DNA of 64,000 nucleotides, from contig JBGPOP010000018.1 in assembly GCA_041488095.1 (NCBI GenBank), forward strand, positions 20,542 to 84,541. Direction: 5' to 3'. Below, one piece after another: positions 27,358-34,785 of the stretch. Below the pieces are notes generated by a model, which saw only the letters and a program-made list of their open reading frames with translations, searched no databases and was not told the origin of the DNA. How positions within the stretch are numbered: position 1 is the stretch's first letter; every line of letters starts with the position of its first letter. The DNA is from DASYPQ01 sp041488095. GTDB taxonomy: Bacteria > Planctomycetota > UBA1135 > GCA-002686595. The position numbers and the translations under genes were made by a program.

Positions 27358-28617
27358 TTAAGTACGGCTCGCCCGCGCGCACCACACGTCGACGAGCAGG
27401 GCCAAGAGCAGGAGCTGCAGGCCCAGGAAGATCGAGTTGTGGGCGAGCTGCCAGGTCGCGAGCGCCCGGCCGAGCAGCGCCGGGGCGGTCCCTCCGATCA
27501 GCGCGACCGAGAGGGCCACGCAGGCCCAGCGCAGGCGCAGCCCCGCGCGGGACAAGCGCTCTCCCCGGTCCGCGAGCAGCACGGTGTAGGGAAGGATCAG
27601 CCAGACCAGGTGCGCCTTGTGCACGAGCGGGGCGAGGGTCAGCGCGACGACGATCGTGAGCGCAATCTCTTTCAGCTGCGCGCCGGCCCCATCGCGACTG
27701 CGTGAACGGATGATCGTCGCGATCAGGACCGCGACGTAGAGCGCCTGCGCGGCGTGGACGATCCGTGCGACCGTTTCGGGATCGAGGTCGAGCACGTTCG
27801 CGTCCGGGCCCTCCTCTCCGCGCGAGGTCGCCGGGACCGCGGCGAGCAGCCGGTACGCCGCAGCGGTCAGGCTCTGGCCGGGCAGGTAGCGGCGCGCCTC
27901 GAGCAGCGCGTTCCCGCCGCGGAGGTAGGGTGCGGGCTGTGCACGCCACCAAGCCTCGAGGCCTCCCAGGTTGGCGCGCCATCCCAAGGCGAGGGACGGG
28001 ACGATCAAGGCGCAAATGACGACGGATCCGAGGGCGGCCCAGGCGGTGCGAAGTCCTCGCCGGAGGATCATGGGCAGCACCAGGCACGCGGGCACGAGCT
28101 TCAGCGTGGCCGCGAGACCCACCCACGCGCCCGCTCGGACTTCGCGACGCTCGAGCCACGCGGCGATCCCGAACAGCGCGATCGCGAAGACGAGGCTGTT
28201 CACCTGGCCGTTGCCGAGGTTCGAGTCGGCCAGGCGCAGGACGCAGGCGAGCGTCGCCCAGGCGAGCCAGGGGGGACGCGACAAGCCCTGGCTCTCCGCG
28301 AGAGCGCCGCACTTGCGAGCTCCCCACAAAAGAGCCGCGAGGGAGAGCGCCTGCCACAGTCCCGCCGCGAGCGGGTAGGGGAACGCTGCGATCGGCACCA
28401 TCGCCACCGCGAAAGCGGGCAGGTAGATGAAGTCGGGCACCTGCGACGGGTCGGCTCCCTCGATCACGGCCCGCCCGGCGCGCCAGTAGATCGTGAAGTC
28501 CGAGCCCGCCGGCCTCATCGCCGAACGCCAGCCGCGAAAGGCGAAGAACCCGCACAGGATGGCGAGCAGCAGCCATGCGCCCCTGTGCCACCGCGGACTT
28601 CGATCCTCGCCGTGCAC
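27358..28617 (-). CDS. GT87-like (DUF2029) polytopic membrane glycosyltransferase
   Basis: A 419-residue protein with about ten hydrophobic segments. FTIYWRAGRAVIEGADPSQ followed by FIYLPAF is the GT-C/GT87 first-loop pattern with an acidic residue. LRLADSNLGNGQVNSLVFAIALFG and LAATLKLVPACLVLP are the conserved inner segments of DUF2029 proteins. Mycobacterial relatives use polyprenyl-phosphate mannose as donor. The start is a GTG at 28617, just ahead of the first hydrophobic segment. A second protein of the same general type is encoded divergently 87 bp away. The sugar and acceptor are unknown. Confidence 0.8.
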   Translation of the reverse strand: MHGEDRSPRWHRGAWLLLAILCGFFAFRGWRSAMRPAGSDFTIYWRAGRAVIEGADPSQVPDFIYLPAFAVAMVPIAAFPYPLAAGLWQALSLAALLWGARKCGALAESQGLSRPPWLAWATLACVLRLADSNLGNGQVNSLVFAIALFGIAAWLERREVRAGAWVGLAATLKLVPACLVLPMILRRGLRTAWAALGSVVICALIVPSLALGWRANLGGLEAWWRAQPAPYLRGGNALLEARRYLPGQSLTAAAYRLLAAVPATSRGEEGPDANVLDLDPETVARIVHAAQALYVAVLIATIIRSRSRDGAGAQLKEIALTIVVALTLAPLVHKAHLVWLILPYTVLLADRGERLSRAGLRLRWACVALSVALIGGTAPALLGRALATWQLAHNSIFLGLQLLLLALLVDVWCARASRT

Positions 28618-28704
28618 GACGTCGGAGCGTAGGGATCGGCCGCGGGCAAGGCCACCGCGCGGCCACGTGGTGGAAGGGTCGGGGCCCGCGTAGGCTGCCG
28701 CGGC

Positions 28705-29988
28705 TTGAGATTCCTCCTCCCGAGCGACGCGAGCGCGCTCCGGCGGCGCGACCGCGTTCTCGCGATCCTCTTCGCGGCAGCTCTCGCCCTGCTCGTGGCG
28801 CGCGCGGCGCGCAAGGACGGAGGCGTGCTCGTCCGCAACCAGGAGTTCGGCGGACGATTCCTCGCCGGCCAGGATCCCTATTTCGATCCGGCGCGGGGAC
28901 ACCGCATCCACGGGCCCTATCCGCCGTCCTTCGTCCTCGTCGCGGCGCCGCTCTCGTTCCTCACGGAGGAGGCCGCGCGTCTCGCGTGGGGAGCCGCACA
29001 AGCCGCGGCCCTCCTGGCCGTGTTCCTGGTCCTGCGACGGTGGGCGCGGCGTTGGTGGCCGGAAATTGCGCCGCACGCGCCGGTCCTGTTCGCGATCGCG
29101 CTCCTGCTCGCGAGCCGTTTCCTCCTGCGCGACACGGCGGGCGGGGGCGGAAACCTCCTCTTCATGACCCTGGCTCTCCTCGGTCTCGATCTGGCCCTGC
29201 GCGGCAGCCAGGTCGCGGCGGGTGCGCCGCTCGCGCTCTCGCTGGTCCTCAAGCCTAATCTCGCGCCGCTGCTGCTCTTCTTCGCGGCCACGCGAAGATG
29301 GAAGGTGCTCGCGAGCGCCTCGGTCATGGCGACGGGGCTCTTCCTCCTTCCCGCGCTCTCCTTCGGCTGGGGACGCTACCTCGACCTCGCCGAGCGCTGG
29401 GCGGGCGACGTGTCCGCCTATTCGCGCCTCGAGGACCTCCACCGCGCGGACCTCGTCCCCGACGGCATGCCCGTCCCCCAGTCGGCGACGAACCAGAGCC
29501 TTCGCGAAGCCGTCCATCGTCTTCTCCGGCCGCCCGGCGACACCGGCGCCGCCGACGTCCACCTGGCCGAGGCGAGCGCGGGCGTCGCGAGCTGGGTCGC
29601 GCGCGGGATCGCGCTCGCTCTCGTGCTCTGGACCTGCCTCGCAGCGAGCCGGGCACCGCCCGGACGCGGAGCGGCGCTCGCCGCCTTGGCGTTCCTGCCC
29701 GTGTGCCTGCTCCTCTCTCCCATCACGTGGAAGGCGCACCACGCCGCGCTTTTGCCGCTCGACTTCGCCCTGGCCGGTTCGGCGCTCGCGAAGGGGAGAT
29801 GGAGCCCCCTCGCGACCCTCCTGCTCGCCTACTGGGTCCTGTGCGATCTCGCCAGCGAAGAGATCGTCGGCGTGGCGCTCCGGGACCGCCTTCAGGCCCT
29901 CTCGGTCGTCACCTGGGCGGCGATCGCGCTCCTCGCGGCGGCGATCCGGCTCTCCTCGCGCGAAGATGCAGCTCCCCGACCTGCTTGA
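28705..29988 (+). CDS. GT87-like (DUF2029) polytopic membrane glycosyltransferase, second copy
   Basis: A 427-residue membrane protein with about ten hydrophobic segments. It shows FLAGQDPYFDP then GPYPPSFVLVAAPLSFLT, the acidic first loop and Pro-rich turn of the GT87 type. Later come GGGGNLLFMTLALLGLDLAL, LALSLVLKPNLAP and LSPITWKAHHAALLPLDFAL. The start is TTG 28705; no better start is visible before the first membrane helix. It is divergent from the other GT87-like gene and its end overlaps the following methyltransferase gene by 23 bases, so those two are co-transcribed. Likely polyprenyl-phosphate-sugar dependent; substrate unknown. Confidence 0.8.
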   Translation: MRFLLPSDASALRRRDRVLAILFAAALALLVARAARKDGGVLVRNQEFGGRFLAGQDPYFDPARGHRIHGPYPPSFVLVAAPLSFLTEEAARLAWGAAQAAALLAVFLVLRRWARRWWPEIAPHAPVLFAIALLLASRFLLRDTAGGGGNLLFMTLALLGLDLALRGSQVAAGAPLALSLVLKPNLAPLLLFFAATRRWKVLASASVMATGLFLLPALSFGWGRYLDLAERWAGDVSAYSRLEDLHRADLVPDGMPVPQSATNQSLREAVHRLLRPPGDTGAADVHLAEASAGVASWVARGIALALVLWTCLAASRAPPGRGAALAALAFLPVCLLLSPITWKAHHAALLPLDFALAGSALAKGRWSPLATLLLAYWVLCDLASEEIVGVALRDRLQALSVVTWAAIALLAAAIRLSSREDAAPRPA

Positions 29989-30976
29989 CCGCGCGCTCGA
30001 AGGGCGCGCCGACCTGGCCCGGCGTCTCGAGGAGGAGGGGACGGACTGTTGGCGCATCTTCCACGGCGCCGCGGAGGGCCGCGAGGGGCTGACGATCGAT
30101 CGCTACGGGCCGCTCGTGCTCGCGCAGACCTTCCGCGAGCCGCTCTCCGAAGCCGAGGCCTCGGCTCTCGAGGCGCACCTGCGGCGGGCCCTGTCGTTCG
30201 AGCTCCTCTTCGCCTACAACCACCGCGCGAAGCGACCGGACGAGTCCTTCGAGCGCTGGCACCGCCCCTCGGAAGCCGCCCTCGGCGACCACTCGGCCTC
30301 GGAGATGGGCGTGCGCTTCCTCGTCCGCGCGCGTCACCGCGGGCAGGATCCCTGGCTGTTCCTGGACCTGCGCGCGGGCCGGCGGGCGCTGCGCGACCTG
30401 TGCGAAGGCCGCTCCGTGCTCAACCTCTTCGCCTACACGTGCACCGCCGGCGTCTCCGCGGCGGCGGCGCGGGCGAGCGAGGTCTGGAACGTCGACTTCT
30501 CGCGTTCGGCGCTCGAGGTCGGGCGCAGGAACGCGGAGGCGAATGCGATCCCCGTGGAGCGCCTGCGCTTCGTCCAGGAGGACTGCCTGCCCGTGCTGCG
30601 CCAGCTCGCCGGGCTCCCGGTCAAGGGGCGCGGCGGGCGGCGGCCTCATCTGCGGATCGAGCCGCGAAGCTTCGACGTCGTCTTCCTCGATCCACCGGCC
30701 TGGTCGGCCGGGCCTTTCGGCGCAGTGGATGTCGAGCGGGACTATCCCGCGCTCTTCAAGCCCGCGCTGCTCGCGACGGCGCCCGGGGGTATCGTCGTCG
30801 CGACGAACCACGCAGCCAGCGTAGGGATGGGGGCCTGGGTCGAGATCCTGCGACGGGGAGCCGTGAAGGCCGGGCGGCCGCTCGACGAGGTCGTGACGAT
30901 CGGTCCCGAGGCGGACTTCCCCTCGCGCGACGGGTGCCCTCCCCTGAAGATCGCGGTCTGCCGGACGCGACCTTAG
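29966..30976 (+). CDS. RlmI-like class I SAM-dependent RNA methyltransferase
   Basis: A 336-residue methyltransferase of the RlmI/RlmL-C type. An N-terminal region (EGLTIDRYGPLVLAQTF, LLFAYNHRAKRP) precedes the Rossmann domain. SAM motif I reads SVLNLFAYTCTAGVSAAAA, the acidic post-I strand VWNVDFSRSALEVGRRNAE, and the catalytic segment FLDPPAWS. The family methylates cytosine in 23S rRNA; the exact site is unknown and some members act on other substrates. The ATG at 29966 lies inside the end of the GT87-like gene. The YejM-like gene starts 11 bp after the stop. Confidence 0.85.
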   Translation: MQLPDLLDRALEGRADLARRLEEEGTDCWRIFHGAAEGREGLTIDRYGPLVLAQTFREPLSEAEASALEAHLRRALSFELLFAYNHRAKRPDESFERWHRPSEAALGDHSASEMGVRFLVRARHRGQDPWLFLDLRAGRRALRDLCEGRSVLNLFAYTCTAGVSAAAARASEVWNVDFSRSALEVGRRNAEANAIPVERLRFVQEDCLPVLRQLAGLPVKGRGGRRPHLRIEPRSFDVVFLDPPAWSAGPFGAVDVERDYPALFKPALLATAPGGIVVATNHAASVGMGAWVEILRRGAVKAGRPLDEVVTIGPEADFPSRDGCPPLKIAVCRTRP

Positions 30977-30987
30977 GATCCCGCCGG

Positions 30988-32868
30988 ATGACGACGCCCC
31001 GATCCTCGCGCTTCCTCGCCGTCGTCCTGGCCTGGCTGCTGAACTCGTGTCTTGGAGCGGCGATCGGGATCGCGTGGCTCTCGGGATTGCCCGTCTGGAC
31101 GTCGGTGCGCTCGGACCTCTTCGTGACTGCCGCGCTCGTCTCGAACACGGCGATGCTCGCCTGCGTGCCGGGTCTCGTGCTCCTGTTCCTCGCGCTCGTC
31201 CTGCGCAGTGCGCGTGCTCTCGGGATCGTCCAGGCCTCCGTGTGGACCCTCTTCCAGGTGCTCCTCTACGCCGACACCCGGATCTGGCGACTCTTCCGCT
31301 ACCACTTCAACGGCATGGTGTGGAACGTGATCACGACGCCCGGCTCGGAAGACGCGGTCGACCTGGGGCGAGGGACCTGGACGTTCGTCGCCGCGCTCGG
31401 CATCGTTCTCTTCGCCGCATCGTGGCTGGCCTGGAGCCGATGGCTCCTGCCGTCCGGGGACTTCGACGCGCCTCCGCGACGGCGCCTGGCGTGGGGAGGC
31501 TCCCTCGCGCTCTTCGCGCTGGTCCTCTTCGAGAAGGGCCTCTACGCCTGGTCCGACCTGGCGCGCGACCGGACCGTCACCGCAGTCGCGCGCGTCTTCC
31601 CGCTCTACCAGCGCCTGACGCTGGAGCGTCTGGCGGAGAGCGTCTTCCACCTGAAGCTCGAGGAACGCACCCGGGTCGATCTCAGCGGGGCGAGCCGGCT
31701 CCTGCGCTATCCGATCGAGAAGCCGCGGGTGGATCCGAAGGGGCCGCGCCCGAACATCCTCGTCGTCGTGATCGACTCGCTTCGTGCGGACATGCTCGCG
31801 GAGGAGACCATGCCCCGCATGACGGCCTTCGCCGCGCGAGCGCGGCGCTTCGAGAACCACCTCTCGGGAGGGAACGCCACGCGCTTCGGCATCTTCTCGC
31901 TCCTGTACGGGATCCACGGGACCTACTGGATGCCCGTGCTCGAGGAGCACGCGCCGCCGGCGCTCCTCTCCGCGCTGGAGGAGCAGGACTACGATCTGCG
32001 CGTGCTGTCGACCGCCGCATTGAGCTTTCCCGAGTTCCGCTCGACGGCCTTCGTGGCGATGGAGGACCGTGTCGAGGACCATTTCCCGTTCGAGGAGAAG
32101 GAGCGGCGGGATGCGCACATCCCGGTGCGCTTCGACGAGTGGCTCGGCCAGCGCGAGGCCGCGGGGAAGAAAAATCCGTTCTTCTGCTTCGCGTTGATCG
32201 ACGCGCCGCACGGGACCTACGCGTGGCCGAAGGAGGAGACGGTCTTCCGCCCGTGCGTCGAGCGGGTGGACTTCCTGAAGATCGCCGGCTCGCCGTCGCG
32301 CGACGACATCCAGGCGGTCTTCAACAGCTACCGGAACGCCGTGCACTTCGCCGACGGAGTCGCGGGGAGGATGGTCGACGTCCTCGAGCGCCGCGGGCTG
32401 CTCGGGAACACGGTCGTCGTGGTCACCGGCGACCACGGCGAGGAGTTCTTCGAGCACGGCTACTTCGGCCACACGAGCAATTTCGCGCCCGAGCAGACGC
32501 ACGTCGCGTTCGTGATGAGCGGGCCCGGCGTTCCGATCGGCGTCGAGGAGAGGCCGACCTGCCACGTCGACCTCGCGCCGACGCTGCTCGAGATGCTCGG
32601 CGCCGAACCAGCCGGGCGGGCGATGTGGTCGCAGGGCGAGAACCTCCTCGATCCGCCGGCGCAGCGGAACCGCGTGATCGGCGGATGGGAGGAGGTGGCG
32701 CTGTGGGTGCCGGGCGGGATCCTGCTCATCCCGCTCGAAGGGCACGGCGGGCTCGTCGAGGGGTACGACTACGCGTGGACGCGGCCCGTGGACGAGAAGG
32801 GCCTGATCGCGGGCTCGGGCGCCGCGATCGCGCGCCTGGCGCAGGAATGCCGCCGGTTCCTGCGATGA
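30988..32868 (+). CDS. YejM/PbgA-like inner-membrane protein (DUF3413 plus sulfatase-fold domain)
   Basis: A 626-residue protein. Five hydrophobic segments in the first ~190 residues include LLYADTRIWRLFRYHFNGM then VWNVITTPG, the DUF3413 signature. The periplasmic part from ~250 on is a sulfatase/alkaline-phosphatase fold: ILVVVIDSLRADM, SGGNATRFGIFSLLYG with Thr at the nucleophile place, and VVVTGDHGEEFFEHG. In enterobacteria YejM (PbgA) senses LPS and controls LpxC turnover. Here it lies with membrane glycosyltransferases and near kdsB, so an envelope or LPS-related role fits but is inference. The metal-site Asp and His residues are kept, so enzymatic activity is possible. Confidence 0.85.
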   Translation: MTTPRSSRFLAVVLAWLLNSCLGAAIGIAWLSGLPVWTSVRSDLFVTAALVSNTAMLACVPGLVLLFLALVLRSARALGIVQASVWTLFQVLLYADTRIWRLFRYHFNGMVWNVITTPGSEDAVDLGRGTWTFVAALGIVLFAASWLAWSRWLLPSGDFDAPPRRRLAWGGSLALFALVLFEKGLYAWSDLARDRTVTAVARVFPLYQRLTLERLAESVFHLKLEERTRVDLSGASRLLRYPIEKPRVDPKGPRPNILVVVIDSLRADMLAEETMPRMTAFAARARRFENHLSGGNATRFGIFSLLYGIHGTYWMPVLEEHAPPALLSALEEQDYDLRVLSTAALSFPEFRSTAFVAMEDRVEDHFPFEEKERRDAHIPVRFDEWLGQREAAGKKNPFFCFALIDAPHGTYAWPKEETVFRPCVERVDFLKIAGSPSRDDIQAVFNSYRNAVHFADGVAGRMVDVLERRGLLGNTVVVVTGDHGEEFFEHGYFGHTSNFAPEQTHVAFVMSGPGVPIGVEERPTCHVDLAPTLLEMLGAEPAGRAMWSQGENLLDPPAQRNRVIGGWEEVALWVPGGILLIPLEGHGGLVEGYDYAWTRPVDEKGLIAGSGAAIARLAQECRRFLR

Positions 32869-32970
32869 AACGGCGAGCCGGCCGGGCGCATGGCGCCCGC
32901 ACAGTCCCGGCCTATGCTGGGATGGAAGGCCCGTACCGTGACGCTGCGTCGGCGACGATCTCCCGTCCAA

Positions 32971-33837
32971 ATGGCTTCCAAAGCGCTGCGCGAGCTGCGC
33001 CGCGGCGTGTCGATCGCCCGGAACGGGGGCGCCCGTGCAGGCTGGACCTTTCTTCGCGAGGAGGTCGTGCGCAACACGCTCCTGCGCTTCGAGGGGCCCG
33101 TCGCTCCCGGACGCGCTCGCGTGGAGTGCAACGTCTGCGGCTGGCGCGGGCGGCGGTTCATGACGCACTGCGGTGCGGGCTACGTGAACTTCGACGCGTT
33201 CTGTCCCGCGTGCATGTCGTATCCGCGGCACCGCGGGTTTGCCTACCTGCTCGAGCACCACCTGTCCGGGAAGTTCGCGGACCTCGGATCGGGGAGAGGC
33301 CGACGGCTCCTCTTCGCCCCCGAGCCCGGCATGCACATGCTGCTCTCCGGGCGCGTCTCCGGCCTGGAGGGCGTCGACCACCGCCGGATCAACGAGCTCG
33401 TCCTCCACATCGAGGACATCCAGCACCTCGGCTTCACCGACGGCTCCGTCGACTTCTTCTCCTGCTTCCACGTCGTCGAGCACGTGCCCGACGACCGAGC
33501 GGCGCTGCGCGAGCTCGCGCGCGTGCTTCACGCCCGCGGACGCGGGATCTTCAACGTGCCCATGACCTTCGGCCGTCGCGAGAGCATCGCCTTCGGCCGC
33601 CCGAACCCGCTGGCGAACGACCACTGGTTCGACTACGGCGAGGACTTCGTCGAGCGCCTGGTCGAAGCGGGCTTCTCGGGCACCGGCTATCGCCTGAGAC
33701 AGGTGATGCCGGGCGAGCTGTACGAGCGCTTGCGGCTGCAGGACGAGATGATCTTCTGGCTCGCGCATCCGGCTCCGGGCGAAGCGGCCTGCATCCGCGA
33801 TCACGAGGGGTGCGCGCTGTGCGCGGCGGGGCCGTGA
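32971..33837 (+). CDS. Class I SAM-dependent methyltransferase with N-terminal zinc-ribbon-like motif
   Basis: About 288 residues. A CxxC pair (VECNVCGWRGRRF) and a second one (FCPACMS.PRHRGF) form a putative zinc ribbon. A degenerate methyltransferase domain follows, with FADLGSGRG, LEGVDHRR, then FFSCFHVVEHVPDDRAALREL and a YGEDFVERLVEAGF lid. This combination is common in methyltransferases of surface-polysaccharide loci. Several starts are possible (32890 or 32971); neither has a ribosome site, and 32971 begins closest to the conserved region. The downstream GTG overlaps its stop. The substrate is unknown, probably a sugar or lipid-linked intermediate. Confidence 0.75.
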   Translation: MASKALRELRRGVSIARNGGARAGWTFLREEVVRNTLLRFEGPVAPGRARVECNVCGWRGRRFMTHCGAGYVNFDAFCPACMSYPRHRGFAYLLEHHLSGKFADLGSGRGRRLLFAPEPGMHMLLSGRVSGLEGVDHRRINELVLHIEDIQHLGFTDGSVDFFSCFHVVEHVPDDRAALRELARVLHARGRGIFNVPMTFGRRESIAFGRPNPLANDHWFDYGEDFVERLVEAGFSGTGYRLRQVMPGELYERLRLQDEMIFWLAHPAPGEAACIRDHEGCALCAAGP

Positions 33838-34421
33838 GCTCGCTCCGCGGTCCGTCCGGCGCGCGCGCCCTGCCCTGGGTCCTGATCGCCTTCCGCCTGG
33901 CCGCGAGCCCGGTCCTGGTGGCGGACGCCGCCGACGGCAACGCCAGCGCCCTGTTCCTGCCCCTGTTCCTGGCCGCGTTCCTCTCGGACGTGCTCGACGG
34001 GATCCTGGCTCGCCGCCTGGGCGTGCAGACGGCCGTGCTGCGCTCCGCCGACATCGCGCTGTACGGGTCCGTCGCGGCGAGCGCGTGGCTCGTGAAGCGG
34101 GCGACGGTCGAGCCCTTCGTCGCGCCGATCCTCGTCGTGATCGGATTGCAGATCCTGTCGTGGCTCATCGACCTCGCGAAGTTCCGCCGCCTCTCGAGCT
34201 ACCACGCCTGGTCCGCGAAGGCGTGGGGCATCGCGCAGGCTGTCGCCGTCGTCGCGCTCTTCGGGTTCGACCGCGCGGGCGCGTGGCTTTGGGGCGCCAT
34301 CGCTCTCGGCGCCTTGAACAACCTCGAGTGCATGGCGATCACGCTGATCCTGCCCGAGTGGACTCACGACGTCCCGAGCTTCGCGCACGCGCTGGCACTG
34401 CGCGACCGCGGCTTGAACTGA
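33834..34421 (+). CDS. CDP-alcohol phosphatidyltransferase-family protein with altered active site
   Basis: A 195-residue polytopic membrane protein. The family motif D..DG..AR(8x)G...D...D is recognisable in SDVLDGILARRLGVQ and LRSADIALYG. The residue after the eight-residue spacer is Leu instead of Gly, and the last Asp, the proposed catalytic base, is Tyr. Normal members move a phosphoalcohol onto CDP-diacylglycerol or similar; this one may be inactive or use altered chemistry. The GTG start overlaps the methyltransferase stop (GTGA). It is the last gene of the plus-strand run starting at the GT87-like gene. Confidence 0.8.
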   Translation: MSSLRGPSGARALPWVLIAFRLAASPVLVADAADGNASALFLPLFLAAFLSDVLDGILARRLGVQTAVLRSADIALYGSVAASAWLVKRATVEPFVAPILVVIGLQILSWLIDLAKFRRLSSYHAWSAKAWGIAQAVAVVALFGFDRAGAWLWGAIALGALNNLECMAITLILPEWTHDVPSFAHALALRDRGLN

Positions 34422-34428
34422 GACCGCG

Positions 34429-34707
34429 TCAGATCGCGATCCGCGCCATCACACCCTGTAGATCCGCGATGACCTTGTCGAGATGGGCCTTCTCGTCCCC
34501 GTTCAGGTTGCCGAGCGTCTTCTCGCGCAGCATGTCGAGGTCTTCCAGCAGCATGCGCGCGTTCCCGGCGTGAATCTCCTTCTTCTTGGTGAGCGGGTTC
34601 TCGAGGATCCCCATCGAGATCATGGCCTGGATCGAGAGCCGCGACACCAGCAGGTGGAAGTTCCCACCTGGCAGGGGCAGGTCGCTGGCCTTGCGCGCCT
34701 TCTCCAT
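34429..34707 (-). CDS. DUF1844 family protein
   Basis: A 92-residue protein matching the DUF1844 pattern: FHLLVSRLSIQAMISMG, then ILENPLTKKKEIHAGNAR, then LLEDLDMLREKTLGNLNGDEKAHLD. The fold is helical and the function is unknown; the family is widespread in deltaproteobacteria, planctomycetes and spirochaetes. It is the last gene of the minus-strand envelope operon, separated from pyrG by a stretch made of a 29-bp tandem repeat. A GTG one codon upstream of the ATG is an equal alternative. Confidence 0.85.
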   Translation of the reverse strand: MEKARKASDLPLPGGNFHLLVSRLSIQAMISMGILENPLTKKKEIHAGNARMLLEDLDMLREKTLGNLNGDEKAHLDKVIADLQGVMARIAI

Positions 34708-34710
34708 CAC

Positions 34711-34785
34711 GCGTGCTCGACCTCCCGTTCCGATCTCACGCGTGCTCGACCTCTCGCCCCGATCTCATGCGTGCTCGACCTCTCG
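34711..34785. repeat. 29-bp tandem repeat, about 2.6 copies, spanning the pyrG stop
   Basis: Units 34711-34739, 34740-34768 and a partial third 34769-34785 share the core GCGTGCTCGACCTC. The innermost (partial) unit codes for the last residues of PyrG (EVEHA) and the other two lie in the pyrG-DUF1844 gap. This looks like a recent local expansion of the gene's 3' end. No spacers are present, so it is not CRISPR. Confidence 0.85.

Noticed and set aside
34711..34785. Short direct repeats considered as CRISPR
   Set aside because: The units abut each other without spacers, are only 2.6 in number and one lies in the pyrG coding end.
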